Assembly: GCF_016802725.1 (NCBI RefSeq)
Contig: NC_052671.1
Coordinates: 14,279,231-14,343,230, forward strand
Reading direction: 5' to 3'
DNA: 64,000 nucleotides
Origin: Solenopsis invicta
Lineage: Eukaryota > Arthropoda > Insecta > Hymenoptera > Formicidae
The notes below the pieces were generated by a model. It was given only the letters and a program-made list of their open reading frames with translations, was not told the origin of the DNA and made no database searches. Position numbers and translations under genes: made by a program. Below, one piece after another: positions 35,200-49,855 of this stretch (position 1 is its first letter; each line of letters begins with the position of its first letter).

Positions 35200-35470
35200 G
35201 AACCCTCCGTGATTCAATGTTTTCTTTTTTCGCTACTTTTCTAGTCCAACCGGATCAATCGCTGATGCCCGATAATGTTTTCGGATTCTAAAAAGTCAGA
35301 AAAAATTCTACCCTCTTCCAACATTCCAGAATACGACTTCGCAATTGTTTTCCCTGAATATTTCTCATTTTTTTTTTTTAATACGTGTTCGAACAATTTG
35401 TAGCAGAATAATTCAAAATTGAAAATTCGCTCGGATCTTGAAATCCCCGGTTGGGCTGCGGAAGGTCAAT
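35200..35470 (+). mobile_element. TTAA-type MITE, copy 3 (decayed ends)
   Basis: Opens GAACCCTCCGTGATTCAATG and closes GGTTGGGCTGCGGAAGGTCAA. It is the same family and orientation as 23517-23755; the TTAA flanks have decayed to TGAA and TCAA. The left end supplies the intact CCCTCCGTGATTCAA repeat missing from the 23.5 kb copy. Confidence 0.6.
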
Positions 35471-38400
35471 ATAAATTTCGCATCTGTAAATGCTAAATTG
35501 TTTCCCGGAGAATAAAGTAAATTGACTAATTTTATAGCGGCGGACAAATGAAGATAGGTAAATGAAGAATGCAAGACTGGCAAACGCTTGGCAGGGTATC
35601 GACAGACGGACAGCTATCGAGTGTACCTCAATAATGAACACTTAACGCGCGCCTTGGTGCCCGGGCAAAGCGCTTAAAGCGCGTTAACACGAGCCACAAG
35701 TGATTGATCGCAGTACAGCGAGCGCGATAGACCTAGAGAAAGGAAATACTGGCGTTCAAGAGAGATAGGAGGAAGATAGCGATATCACAACGACGTGCGT
35801 TGGTCGGCTTTCCGACATAATGCTCTCATTCATATTAGACGAAAGTGAGGGTCAAACTTCGCCACGGCGTTCAGCGTGGACGAACGCCGATACGCAGGTA
35901 GCTACGTGAATCGCGGGTCGGAACACTTAATGAAGGAATCAGCGTGAGGCTCGGACAGATAGACGGTCGAAACTACTCACTATTGATTCGACTGAGTATT
36001 GAATAGATTATGAAGAAGATCGATGAAGGTGAGAGATGGAAGCGTAGCGTAACGAATAAGATATTCCAATCTTATGGATAAATCATGAATGTTACTATTT
36101 ACGTATCGTGATCATTAGCGTAAATTATTAATGACAGGAAGAAAGTATTACGAGCGAACGCGTTAATACTTCAAACGACACGGTGTTACGTTTCACAACG
36201 TTTGAATCGAGCGGTTTAATTGAGTCTTGAGCACACTGATTTAAAAAAAAAAAATTGTTTGGTTAAAACCTCATATAATTTTATCTTTCATCAAAATAAA
36301 TTAAAATTAATTATCTCGCTCTTTCCTAAGCTACATCTATATGTAATTTATTTGATCTTTATCTAGATAACGTAAAATTATCTAAGCGCGACACTGCTTA
36401 TTTTCGTTACTCTTAATTCTTGTCCTTGGCCGCTGGCCTTCTCGTATTGCCTTACTACTAACGAGGCTCGCGAGGTTTTTTTTATCTCAAAATAGTTTGC
36501 GCCCTGAATTCGTATGACAGAAGGCGAACTTCAGTTCCAACGAGGCATACGAGTATGTAGGCTATTCCTCACTTGGTTCAACTTAACTTGTTCCGCAAGT
36601 TAAGAGAAGGAGCATCGGATTATACGCTTCGCGCAACCAGTCCAGAGAAAACAAAACACCTGTCGCTAATACGATTATGCATTCTGGTGTTATAGTTCCT
36701 GACGTGCCGCCCCTTGGCGACGGACGCGCGCGGGCCGTGAAACACCCTGTAACACATCGCGCGTACTCCACGTGCGCGTACACTATCGATAGCGCCCGGA
36801 TTCTAACGGGACGCTCAATAACGCGCATATCGAATCCATAAGTTATTAAGGCTTCGTGTGCGTTCGCCACTGGCTGGCTACAGCTACACACTACCGTCAT
36901 GCGGGTGGCTTCGAGGATCGGTTACAATAGCAAGCTTACTTCTCCCTCGCTTCCTCCGGCGCGCTCTATCCCCGTTTTTCCTTGGTCGCGCGCCGCCTCG
37001 TAGCTATCGGCGAAATGGAATTACCTATATCCTGCGGCCCGACCGGCCATTCGACTTGCGTATTAAAAGAACCCTCACGTGGACCACGACGAGATAGCGC
37101 GGTGCTATTCATTTCGCTCTGCTCGACGCGCTCACGGCTCTTTTTTCCAACCCGTTCTTTCTGCTCTTTCCACTCTTCCCTCTCCCCCCTCCTCCTTCAC
37201 GTGACGAATTTCCATGGAAAATCTGCGCGACCGTTATAAGCACTTGCAGATCGGCCTGTCATTGTTCCTAACTCGCGATTTTCATTATGCACATTGCGCG
37301 TACGTTCGTACAAGAGACACAATTCCTGTCCCGTCCAAAAATATATTTTTTATAACTGTCGAGAAAAAGTTCAATTTCATGAAAGTATTTTTAAGCTGTC
37401 AAGCTTGCCGCGGGAAAAATTAATTAAAAATTTTGTTCGCCGGATGTATCGATTTATCATTATTTACATATGCCACGACAATAAATTATTTATTCAGCGT
37501 AATGTGACAAACGTTGAATAATCGAAGGAACGCACATACATTTGGTTCAATTGAGTCAATAGCGTCCGTTATAGAGTCGCGTGTCCGGAAATATTCTTCC
37601 GAAGTCGTGTACAAACGCGACAATAATAGAACTGTGCAATTTTTTATTATCCCCACCCAGGGCCGCGGTGACGTACCATCGGCGGTACGTTGTCCTATCT
37701 ATTTTAGCGTTTGTAAATACTTGCTCGTCACGTGCTGGATTTATGGAGACCAACAGGCAAGCAGTGAAACGAGCGTGGAGAAAGGCATCGCGCAAGATAA
37801 CGCGAACGTACTATGAGAAGATAATGGGTACCAGCCACTTAAACGATGATTTAGGATCGCGAACGGCCAATCTTCGTCATCCTCGCCACCCCCGTCAACT
37901 TTCGGTGGATCGTGCAGAAAAATAAACCATCTCTCCGCCCTCTCTCTCGTGATGATCGCAACAAAGAAGACGGGAGAAAGGAAGGCGGAAAAAAAAGGAA
38001 GGTATGTATACGAACGATAGTCGGATCGCGTGCCACGAAGTCGAGGCGTAGCGGGATGACGGAAAGTCGTCGGTCGTCGGTTTCTTTTCTCTCGTGCTTC
38101 TCCTTTTTGGGGTGCGAGAGGGCGAGGGCGCGGACTCGAACAACGGAATCGTGAAAAACTGGGCCGGTGCAATGAGACGGTTGTAGATTCGGACTGTGGG
38201 AAGAAGTGGCTTCGACTTGGTCGCTCGGAAGGCTCATAAAACCACAAAGCCTTGAATTCCGTTTCGTTAGGCACGTGAAATGGGAATAGGTTGAGGAAAA
38301 GAAAAACGGTTCCGCCTTTCTCTCTCTCTCTCTCTCTGTTTGTGAGGGTCGCTGGTCGATGAGGAAACTTTGGCATAATTGCGACTGACTTTGTCCTCCA

Positions 38401-38552
38401 CAATTCGCCCAATCTAACGACCTTCGATCGTAAATGTTTAACGTAGGTTAAGCGAGAAGAAATCATGGTTTGGAGACGATTATAGGTTTGCAAAAACAAG
38501 ATTCGATAATTATGTGACGTTTACAAGAAATTTGTAAACGTATTAGTATTTC
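35471..38552. other. cut upstream intron, no recognised gene
   Basis: Mixed composition with a CpG-rich block at about 36640-38300 and a CT run at 38318-38337. The 252-codon minus frame over 37741-38499 overlaps other frames and is compositionally biased; not supported as a gene. Confidence 0.45.
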
Positions 38553-38858
38553 GTATACGGAGTGATTCTTAAGTAAACTGAAAAGAACATTTCTCTACTT
38601 ATTTTAAGAAGAACAAAGAGAATCAAGACAATCTAAAAAGTGGTTCTAAAATACCACGTGTACATATACACCAAATTTGAATAAATATCTCTAAGCGTTA
38701 TTTTTTCTTTTAACTTCAATATCCTGTATTTTGAAAACAAAGCAATTTAGAACATATGTTTATACAAAGTTTAATTTTTTTTAAATTAAATAAAGATGGA
38801 AAAATTATGGAAAATCTCTTTCATAAATTTTTCTACTTATTTGGGAATCCTGTATATG
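38553..38858. mobile_element. Short TIR element with TATACxGG ends
   Basis: Left GTATACGGAGTGATTCTTAA and the complement of right TATTTGGGAATCCTGTATAT form an imperfect inverted repeat with the TACAGGGTGATTC-like theme common at insect MITE ends. About 306 bp, non-coding, 112 bp from the family 2 element. Confidence 0.4.
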
Positions 38859-38970
38859 TTAATTTTTAAAATCGTATTTAATGTTTAGTAAAGTTGGCTT
38901 CAATAATGTTTAAATAAATGTATGATATTAGATGTTACAAAGATATTCAATAATTCAATTCCAATTATAA

Positions 38971-39370
38971 CACTAAAAGAAAAATTTTTTAAATGGTGAA
39001 AATACATTTTCTTAAAGCCATATATTTTGATGCAAGCATTTGTTGTGTAATATTTAAGCAAGTAAACGCATAACCTTAAATACATAATTTTATATTTTTA
39101 CAAATACGCTAATAATATGATTAATATTAATTAAATTTTTTTTCTTAGATTAAAAAGTCTTGAACAAAAAATTAATTTAACAGAAACATTTTCTAGAACT
39201 GGAAGAGAAAAATATTTGATTAAAAATTACTTCTTCATTTATTTACATAAATATTTTAATTAAAATTGTTTAATTTGTTTGCAAGTGAATAAGCTGTTAG
39301 AACCCGAGTAAATAATCTTTCTATATTAAGTAAAATTGGTTTTTCTTTTTAGACATTTTGTCTCTCACTG
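38971..39370 (+). mobile_element. MITE, family 2 copy 2
   Basis: Starts CACTAAAAGAAAAATTTTTT and ends near TTTTAGACATTTTGTCTCTC; the same element as 21493-21923 in the opposite orientation. Ends resemble the CACTGAGAGAAAA ends of family 1, suggesting related transposase recognition. Confidence 0.65.
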
Positions 39371-42169
39371 TACAAAAATATACGGCAAATAAATTAGAGT
39401 CGTCTTTTTGATACGCATACACACTTGGCTCATCCTTGGAAATTCGAGACGTATCTTACTTTATTTCGTAGTATTTGCGTTTTATAATATTTATGCTCGT
39501 ACCACATTCGTTTTTCAAATCTTTCATGTGCTATAATCGAGAAGCCATACGGCGACCAATGTAAAAAATTGTGCCCGCATTTCTTCAAACGGCATCAATA
39601 GCCTTCCCTTATCTTCCCACGCTTTAGCGGCGATACAAGGGGACGCAGATCTCGTTGAGCAAGTCGCGTTCGTTCATCCGGTAATTCAATAATTATTTTA
39701 AAGTTACTTCGGTAACTCTTTGCGCGCTCAAAGTTGCCACGGAATTTTCGCTCTCATCGGCCGTTTGAGACTTTCTCATTTGTTATTAAAATTTTTATTA
39801 CGTTACTCATCATTGTTGCAATCAATTAAATCGCAAGTGAGATAAAAAAAAAGTTTCTCCGCAATAATAAGAATCTTACACACCGCTGCAGTTTCATCGA
39901 TATTTATCCACCACGACTCACGAGACAACGCAATCACTTCCAATTTGAATAGATTAAGGCTCGTGTGCTATTAGCCAATCGGGAATAGCTTTTTTTAGCT
40001 TCTTTCGCTTTTCCTGGGCGAAACATTACTTGGCAGCGGAGATCTACGGAGGCCGATATGCCGCGACGATACCCACGGGGCCAACTGGCTGGGCCATTAG
40101 AATATCTCAGCTTAATCTCGGCCGTCGAATGTTTACCTGGGTTCTATCAACCACTTCTCTCTCCCTGTCGAGCGTCGTAGCCCCGTCAGCCGCTCTCTTT
40201 GAGTCAGTACTCTCCATACTCTCCTTCGACGGGCGAGCTGCCGAGAATCAAGCGCGAAGAGGCCGGAAGAGTCCTCGTCGAAGTGAAAACAGAGTCGCGG
40301 AACAGGCCTTTCAATCGTCTTCCCGATCGAGGGTTAAATAAGTGATTCTTGCCAATTTTATTAGGCGGTTCTTTTGCCTTCGTTCGGCCGAGACGCCGGG
40401 AGTCCCTCGGCAGCCGTGCCAAACCCCAAGGGGTAGTCGGCGGTTAAGGACCGTGGAAGGAGGAGCCGCCGGCCGAGAGTCGGCGGAAGAAGCCGCGGAA
40501 GGAGAAGCGGAAAAGAATGAGTCAGATGGAAAAGAGCGAAAGGAGAGGACGAGCGGGGAACGATCGCTTGGATATTGATACCTACCCCGCTATTAAACTA
40601 ATGAATTTAATCAGGCCGGATTGAAAATGCGATAGCTCGAGACGACTGCCGGGCCCCCACCCCGACGTTGGATCGTATTCTTTATCTCACTCCGAACGAT
40701 CATTGGAGATTAGATTTTTAAATTGGGGACGATATAGGTACGACCGTTCGCTTCTCTCCTCTCCTCTCCTCTTTCTCTTTCCATCTTGCTTTTATACACC
40801 CCGAGTTACCCTACCCCGCCTCCTTCGCCACCCTCTCGGTCTCCATCGGCAACAACCATAGTTAGTACAGTTCTACGGGTAGCGGGTCTCACCGTGGAAT
40901 TAGCATATCTCGGAAAGTGATCCCCGGGCCCTAATTGAATTATTCTTAAATTCCCATAAAATCGTGCGAAAATTACAGGGAGCGACACCGCGCGATGTAG
41001 CGCCGAGTATTCGCCGTCTCGCCCGCCACGGCGTCTCTCTCCCATTCCTTTCTCCGGCCGCCCCTTCGCCGGAGGGCCGAACGGGCTTCGACGTAATATC
41101 GGACACGATTAATTTTCTGGGACGTTACGCCACTTCCGCTTACTGGCTCTACGACGCATTTCGAGGTACCTCAATTTGCGAATTGCCTCCCTTTTTCCTA
41201 CTTCTGCCGCCTTAATTCGCGCGGACCGCATTATTGAGACACAACAGTTTCCTGATTTACGGTTGTTATAAACAACTGTGCGTTCGTGCAATTAGTAAAA
41301 TTAGTCAAAAATTAAAGTGTGAAAATTAGACAATTTTAAAAACATTGCTATCGTTTTATTAGTATTTTAAATACATTAACAAGCATTTTACTTTTTCTTT
41401 GCAATAAATCTTAAATAACGTATTGCAATTATCAATGATCAATTAGGGAGCTCGATGTTCGATGGTTGCACAGTGAATCCCAGAAATGAAATAACGGAAC
41501 GCATCGAGATACTCCGAACATTGCGCTCGATCTGTGAGCTCATGACAACTCAAACTGAGACACTTAATTGGATAGGACCAATCAGAAGCACACGAGATAT
41601 ACATCTCGGGTCGCATTCATCCACTTAAAACTAACTGCACGCCGGAGACCGTGAAAATCTCGATTAGAAGAGGCGGAGCCGAGAGCGGGAGACAGCGCAC
41701 CCGGCGTCCCTACGATAATTTTAATTTTAATTTCGATCGAATCTCCGGCACACCCTCCGCCAAATTCATCCCTCACGAGGTTAAGGAGCCGATCTAAAAA
41801 CGTAATCCGCGCGACTTGCGCGCGGGAAGTGTGTCCCACCCTGTTTCTTATTCTGATCCTTTCTCTCCTTCTACCTCCAAACGACGTCTATTCGCTTAAC
41901 TAGTTTTGAAACCCAGCTCTAACCAGAGTTCGCCTAGCGATATGCGCGGATACATTAGGAAGACAAATTAATTTCGTTAGTAGTGAGATTGGAGATTCTG
42001 TTGAAAAGGGGGACAGCCGGTGTGCGCCGGGCCGTCTTACTTTGATTACGTCGCCATTAGCCAGTTTTATCTGAGCGTGAAGCTCTCGAATAAACCACAA
42101 AGATCTTGAAGCGCTTGAAAAAATATATCTCAATAGAATTTTAAATAATTGAACGAGTATATTTTTTTT
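39371..42169. other. cut upstream intron, no recognised gene
   Basis: AT-rich flanks around a GC-rich block at about 40020-41210. Nothing assignable. Confidence 0.45.
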
Positions 42170-42415
42170 GAGAGAAAATGGTTTTTGCTAAAAAGTTCTA
42201 CGGCGCGGATCTAAAAATTTTTGTTAAACCATCAAAATAATTATGCGGGAAGCTAATTGCCAGAATGTCAGAATTTTGTGCTCATCATGCTTGAACATCC
42301 TTCATAATTATTTTCGAAAATTATTCGCAGCTCAAAATTATTCACGGCTCAAAAATTATTTTCACAGATCCGTATCTAATTAAATTTTTAGGTACACTTC
42401 AGCAAAATCGAGCTT
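42170..42415. mobile_element. TIR element (MITE), family 3 copy 2
   Basis: Imperfect inverted ends: GGTTTTTGCTAAAAAGTTC with GCGGATCTAAAAATTT on the left; CAGATCCGTATCTAATTAAA with AGGTACACTTCAGCAAAATC on the right. It shares the AAAATAATTATGCGGGA block with copies 1 and 3. Boundaries approximate. Confidence 0.5.
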
Positions 42416-45400
42416 CTATGTATATTGTATTTTAAATACATTTTCTTTATCTCGCGTAGCTCTAATAACTCGTATTTCTTTGTTTTTTATCAATTCCACG
42501 CGCATTATACTTAAATCGCTAGAACCATTTTTACTATCGTGCCATAAAAATAATCCGTTAGCAATAAGCTCAATTGTATTTACATACACAATAATTAATG
42601 CATCGGTAATATCCGTGCGATAGTCGAGCCTCGAGTCTAGTCACGTGTGAATCCAATAATTACGCGAATAAGAGACGCTCAACAGTGTAAGCTATCGACG
42701 CGATGCCAGAACGCGCGTTCCTGAAGCAGAAAATCGCACGGATCGTTCAATCGTTAATAATCGACTACTTGCGGGCATGCACGCCTTCGTCTAATTGCTT
42801 CATCCGCTTCGTCGAGCATTGCAGAGCATTTCTTCGGCGACATACGAATTCTCGATTGAATCGATGATTGATAGTTCGCACGATACGAAGGTGATCACGA
42901 ACGATTCACCGTGGAACATTCCGCGAGCGGATCGATAATTTCGACGTGAATGAGACTTCACCGATGTCAGGGATTTCTTTTGTCAATATGGCTCTAATTG
43001 ACTAACGTATGCGATATGCTTTTTTTTATTGCGCGACGTTATCATTGCGAAAGTTGTTGATGAAATGAATAATGTAAAAAAAAAAAAACATTTAACAGAT
43101 TACGTCTTCTTTTGCATGCTACCAATACTTAAAACAACTGACGTTAATTCTGCTCAATTTATGTAGCATAACATGATAGCGATGCAAAACAATTTTATAT
43201 TGAACTTTTATATTTTCAGAAAAAAAAAGTTTGCAGAATATTTTATATTTATTGTATACACATATATAAAATTATAATAAAGATTAAATTTTAAAAAAAA
43301 GATTATTATAAAAATTGAACTTTTTTAATAAAATCTATCAATACCAATTTTGTTATAATAAATGATGTTAACGTAAGACTGATGCGTGACAATAGTAAAA
43401 CCAATAATTGATATAAAGAAAAATATGTCAAATACTGCAAAAATAAATTCAAGGCAGTTTTATTTCTGTCTTTTCCTTTTCCAATTATTATTATTTATTA
43501 ATTATTAAATGTTTGTTACTTTTTTCGATAAATCATTAAATAATCAAAAATAAGTATTGATTAATGGTGTTTCATATTTTGAATTATTTTAATTTAATTA
43601 CGAATGATTACGATATTTTCAAAGGCAATATAAATTAGAAAATCCACAGCATGCTGTAAAAAGGCTTATAATAAATTAACTAACTGTTACTAATGAAAGA
43701 TTAAATATTGCAATAGGAAACATTAATTAATAATTTCCAACGTTCATGCCAAGTGGGAAGTATAATAAAAAGCAACTTAAGTGATACGCACTCGCGGCGC
43801 AGCTCTCCCCTACGGAACACTGGGGAAAATAACACCGCGATGATTATATATTGCTTCCTCGCAATCGGGTTCAGTTAATTTTATTTAAACGTGATGCGAC
43901 GGAGTCAACTGCATGTGTAGGATGATTATTACTTCATTTATAATAAGGTTATTGATCAATGGTGGAATTACACAGGTTCTAAAAATATATGAGTCGTTCC
44001 AGATCTATTCTGTTTATACATGGTAACGATCACCACGGGCGCCAGCATGTCAGTACGTTGTCGTAACGATGTTTTATAGATTTTTCGCGATGCATATGTG
44101 ACGTGGCGATCGTATGAGCGCTTATGTTTATTTCAAATGGCTGCTTGCTTATAGGCTGCCTATCAGGGCAAACTATAATACCCCTGCTAATCGATAGTTG
44201 TATCACATTACGCTCGGTCGCGTCCTACGTGCGTGCAATAAAAGCTTTCAAATCAGCACACGGATATCACACACATTAAAAAGTATTTATATTAATAAAG
44301 AAATTAGAGCTCTTTGCGTCGCGAAAATTCCAATTAAAATCAGCGGACGACAATGATGCCGTACATAATCATTTATATCACCTGACGTGAGCGCATTCTT
44401 GCACATTCATGGGCGAGCGTCGATCTTTACAAAATCCATACGTATACGTATAAAATTTTCGATTGTCACCTGTTATCCTGTTGTTTTCGCGCGTATCGCA
44501 CTTCGGAATTGACAGCCTTCAATTAAGCGACGGCCAATCGTAATGCAGAGATGCCCCCGCGGGAAAAATTGCCAGATCGTATGAGGAAATGCATTACACG
44601 AGGTTGTCACGAAAAAGTCAGATGCAGGAATTCCACATGCCGGCTCAATTCGTCATTGTCTTGCGCTCGGTATTTACAGCGCATTCTGGAAATGTAGTCA
44701 TTATGAAGAAAACCCACGCGCGTACTTAAACTGTAAATAACCGGCGGAACACGCGCCCGTCTTCCCCTTTCCTCTCCCATGGGGAAAATATTCCTTAATA
44801 AAGTAACGCGCAGTTATGCAATATATTAAAAATAACGAGGCGGGACGCGGCGTGTCCGTGGGTATAATGGCCCGTAATGCGAGCGCGCGGAGAGCGGAAC
44901 GAGAGAATTAATCCGAATCGTCCATTTGCGATTATCAATAGGGACATTCTTCTTATACGGGGCACGTGCACGCCCGCCGTCCACCTCACGTTTAAGCGTG
45001 CGCTTTTACGCGTGCGACGCGACGGACGGCCCGTAAGTTCCGGTGCACGTGCACCCGCGGCGCGGAGACGTTTACGTGACGTGTGCGAGCGCGACGCGTA
45101 CGTCGCCCTAACGTTGGACATCTATCTGACGTATGACGACTCCGATTTATTCCCAAGCCATCGTTTAATCCGCTGCTAATGTCAATTTTCACAAAGTTCA
45201 TTACGTTCGGCGTTGGTTAAGAGCACCCGACAGCAGCAGCCCGCGCGCGCGTTCTTCTTCTTCGCGAATAATCGAAGGCAGTTGGAATTTCTGTCTAATT
45301 ATCGATAGTCGAGAGGATCTCTTCCTGTAGCGTGTGATAAAATGATTATAATCGTTATATTCCGGTACGGGCGATATCGGCACTTGATTATCGTCTGTGC

Positions 45401-48400
45401 TGGATGGTCGGGAAACGAACAATCTCGATAATTGGATAAGGAATGTATTATTCATCGGGGTTATATTTATGCGATCTTAATTTTAACCCCGGCCCGTTAT
45501 CACATCGAACGTGATACGTGTATAAGTACAATCTCTAATGATACGAGATATACCCTCCACCTTCCCCCTCCCCCTGCTCGCAACAGTCGATTAATTGCTT
45601 CCTCGCATGGACTTACTTTTACAGGCGCAAAAGCGGCGGAACAATTAGTGGACGTCCGAAAGTTTAACGCGTACGTATGTAGGGGCTCTCCTTCCGGCGA
45701 CGACCGCGAAGGAAACCAAATTAATCTCGCGCGAACGATAGACCCGAAGTGATCGAACACGTGAAGGACGGCGGGATGGAGAGAGGGAGGAAGAGGGGGG
45801 GGGAGAGGTGAGCAAGCGCGAGTGAAGGGTGTGATTTAAAAGTTTCTCTGTCAATCAACGGCAGCCCGGATGTCTGCTGCGAATGGCTGGAAGGGTCGAT
45901 GCGATTGATCCGGGGCTATCGGGAGAAAGGGTGGTAAGCAGAAGAGCGGGCGGGACAGCGGGCTGCGCGAACAGGGCGGCGGTGGAAGGAGAAAGCCTTT
46001 CGGCTCTAATTGCCGTAATTAAATTCGAGAACTTACCCGATCCTCCGCCGACCGAGATCTTACGCCTCCGGATTTCAAATCGTTCCTAGGCTTACTCCCA
46101 GCATTGCCACGCGCCCAAGCGGATTATTTCCAGGCACTTTGGCGAGCTCTGTCGTCGCGCGATCGCTTTTCCCCCCTTTTTTTCTTTTTTTTCGTTATTT
46201 TTCAAATCACACATTCAGCCGAGGAGCTAGCGATCCCAATCGGTAACTCTCAATTTCGCGGGGAATCTCCTGTCGCACCCGTACGGGTTCTTGCGTTTTA
46301 ACCACGCGAAGTAAAAGTGCGAGCAATTTTTACATCACACTTATCTCACACTCTTAATTGAAACATCTACGGATGTCCTCACAGTATAACGAACAGAGAC
46401 TTATCACTGATATTTCTCGTGTCGTATCACAAACGAGAGAAATGCGCAACTGTTTTACATTCCTTTCATGCGTTTCCGTATTGAGTAAGAAAAACGATTT
46501 CTCGATCACTCGAAAATACACGGCGTCGTGAGAACGTCGCGTGTGCGCGGTCGAATTTCAAATGAATACGATCGAGCCAAGGTTCATAGGCTCTTAAGAC
46601 TGTATCGTTCGCCGGACCTTTCCATCCTTAATACAGGCATCAAAGAACACAGTAACTTATTTTATTGGGATTAAATGCGTTGACGTACGATTAGCCGAAA
46701 TGTATAAACTTATTTATTCCTCTATCGATAACCCCGGCTTCCCGCAACAAGCCAGTGGCGCCGAATTTACTTCCAAATCGATAAGAAATTACTCACAGAT
46801 ATAACTTCCGCGCCGTATCAGTATTTGTGTAACATTATTCAATGAGACACTAACGCGCACATTTGATATATTCTTAAACATTTATAACGGCAACGATATA
46901 ACGCAAGATTATTATGTTTAACAGATAGGTTTTATCTCAACAATTTAATTCATTATTTGATACTCAATATTTTATTACTTTTCACTAAAGAAAGATAAAT
47001 AAAGTGTGTAAATATTATAAAATATAATATATGTGATAAATAAATAAAAATGTTATTTATAAATATATAATTTTGCAATCATATTTAAATGTAAAAAGTA
47101 AAATGCAAAAACTATAAATAATTATTTATGTGCGTGTCATATGATCATTTGTCGAACGCACATTCGAAACTATAACAATTGTAGAGCAAATAAATAATTC
47201 CCGAAACAGTCACCACTGTATTCCGGAAAGGTCGTAGGTCATTTATTGCCCTCGTTCGAAAAGGCACTCATACCATAACGCGCCATCCGCCGATTCTATC
47301 GTATCTCTTTCAGTTCGGCCTGATAATGATTCCTCCGGGCTATATCAATGCACACAAGCGTAAGTTAATATGCGACTTAATATCTAAACAGCAAGTTATC
47401 TACCTATCCAAATTAAATAACGATTTAATAATATTGATTAATTTTATCTCTTTAAAATTGATTAATTTTATCTCTATAATATTGACAAATTTTCTCCAGT
47501 AACCGTTACATTTTTATATTACTACAAAACATGATACTTAAAATATTCGTTTATTTAAATATATTAATTTTTATTGATGAATTTTTGTTAAATTAAATAC
47601 AGAAATAATTAAAGCAACAAAACACGCTCTTTTTGAATAATTGTTTAAAACTCTAAATCGCTAATTTAGCGAGAGACCGCTTTTTTAAATTGTGCACGTT
47701 TTGAAACAAATTGTTTATTCATGTTCGTTCATGATCATTTGTTCGGTTTAGATCCGACTTTACACGTTGTGACGCGAGGCGCGCGCTCAAACTGTTTTAT
47801 ACGTTCGCGATAATTCTTAAAAATTCTTAAATATTAAATTATATTACTTTTCTTCTAATATTATAAATTTATTTCAGAATATAGCATCATCATGTTCATA
47901 CATGATGACAGCTGTTTGATTACACAGCTCGTGCATATTATTACTTTTATATAAGCACGAAATGCAAGCTTGTTGAGATTTAATTGAGATGTATGTCTGA
48001 ATACATCTCGCAAATAGCATTTCAGATACTTATTTTCAAAACTGGATATAGTGACAGCTTTAAAAACGATAAAGCGTTTAGCAGGAAAATTTATATTTAC
48101 TACTTGCTGGAGCTTTTCATTTATCATTGATCGAATCTGCGCGTCAATCCTTGTTACAAGGGAAATGCCGCGCGCGATCGTGGGCGCGAATACTTAATGA
48201 GAGGCGTTGGAGAGCGTCGTGCGAGCCTCGTCAATTGGACGCAGCCCGGAGGCGGCAGGCGATAAGCATTAGGATCGCAGGATGGGCGATCATTGGCCAC
48301 CTTTGTGCCGCTCCGCAGTCAGATCGAATTGCGATCAGTGATCTCCTGGATAGAAGATACTGCGGTGGCAGCTACCCGAAGGGATTTCCAGAGGACTAAC

Positions 48401-48978
48401 GACACAGATTGACCCTAAGCAAATGACAAAGCGCGGATGCATAGCGGGATGCTGCAGAGAAAGAGAGCCAGGAAATCCGATTAGAAATGAGAAAATGAGA
48501 GAGAGAGAGAGAGAAATGGAAAGAGAGAGAATAAATCCCAAAGATAGGGTCAGGAAGGAAATGCGTGAAGAGAGGAGGAGAACGGAGAATGATATTTTCG
48601 AAGGAACAGCATCCTAATAGGAAAGAGAGGATAAAACAGGATGAGATGAGAGATCAGGCCGGCTTTCTCGGTTAACCGCAATCTCTATGTTTGTCGAGGC
48701 AGCTCCCAAGAATCCTAGCGGCTATCCTCTGGAGTTAGGTCAATCCGTGATAGAACAACGGTCCCTTACATTTTCGACAAAGGGAAATCGGCGCTACCGG
48801 AAGTCAACTTCGATCCCTTCTTCGATCGTTGACCGACAGTGGTTCTCAATGCAAGCAGGAATGGCAGTCTAATCATAATCATTAATTATAATTCGTTATA
48901 TTCTATATGATCAAAATGATAAGAAGTCTATAAATTATAATAAAATAATCATTATTATTATATACATAAAATAATTAA
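42416..48978. other. cut upstream intron, alternating composition
   Basis: Very AT-rich at about 43020-43750 and 46850-47650; CpG-rich at 44500-46300 and 48130-48890, with a GA run at about 48498-48515. The minus-strand frame at 47861-48127 is AT-rich and unassignable. Confidence 0.45.
47433..47480 (+). repeat. 24-bp tandem duplication
   Basis: ATTGATTAATTTTATCTCT plus a five-base tail is repeated at 47433 and 47457; the tails differ (TTAAA versus ATAAT). Confidence 0.85.
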
Positions 48979-49855
48979 CGGAATGAACGATTTTACTAAA
49001 AGTATCAAAAAATTTATCTACAGATTTGAAAATAATGTTGTCAGACCGTAAAAATAATTATGTAGGACACTCATGATGGCTAAAATAACAAAACATTTTG
49101 CAGCTTTACTCGTGATACTTAAACATCCTCTATAACTAAATTGTCAATTTGAAAAGGTGTCATGTTCTCAAATCGAAATTTTATGGGAAACAAAAATAAT
49201 ATTTTTTTTTCTAAATATATTTAACTCAGCGCCACCAAAATTTGCATAAACACTTTAGTGGTGATCTACTTATAATTGCTGGTAGAGGTAACCATTTTCA
49301 AAATTTATCATTCTGGCTAGATTCAATTTGAAAATTTAGACACGATTCCTTTTTTTGATACTGACAATGCAAATGACTAGTGTATATTAATAAAGCATAC
49401 TTAAAATTACCGAGAGAGCGTTTATTCTTTTTACAGTACTGAAAAACAAAGTCAATACTGAAAGTAATTTGTAAAAATTACACAAAACTCACATTATATT
49501 ATTTGATATCGTAAATATTTGAAAAACTATTAGTGAATTTAGACGATAGAATGCCAAGTATCAAAAATCTTTCTCGGGACGTTTTTCTCGTTTAGTGACA
49601 TTTTTTCGAAACCCATAAAACCATTTCACTGTTATTTCTTCCCTTTTTCCTTAAAAAATATGATTTATTCTCGTGGCTAATGATACACGCAAGCGAGAAG
49701 AATACAAAAATGTAAAAAAAACTATATAAAAAAATATAAGATGCAATAAACTTTTTTGAAATTGACAATTCAATCATTTTGACAATGCAACAAAATAAAT
49801 TTCAGATCAGTATCTAGCTATATTTTTAGACACTTTAACAAAACCACTTTTCTGT
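48979..49855. mobile_element. TIR element, family 3 copy 3 (long or composite)
   Basis: Left end CGGAATGAACGATTTTACTA; right end TTTTTAGACACTTTAACAAA then ACCACTTTTCTGT; internal AAAAATAATTATGTAGGACA as in copies 1 and 2. At about 877 bp it is roughly four times longer than copy 1, so it is either a fuller element or carries an insertion. No transposase recognised. Confidence 0.45.

Noticed and set aside
37741..38499. 252-codon minus-strand open frame
   Set aside because: Low-complexity, overlaps several other frames, no domain or splice support; typical of GC-rich insect intron.
47861..48127. 88-codon AT-rich minus-strand frame, transposase-like at first glance
   Set aside because: No catalytic motif or zinc-binding pattern could be found.
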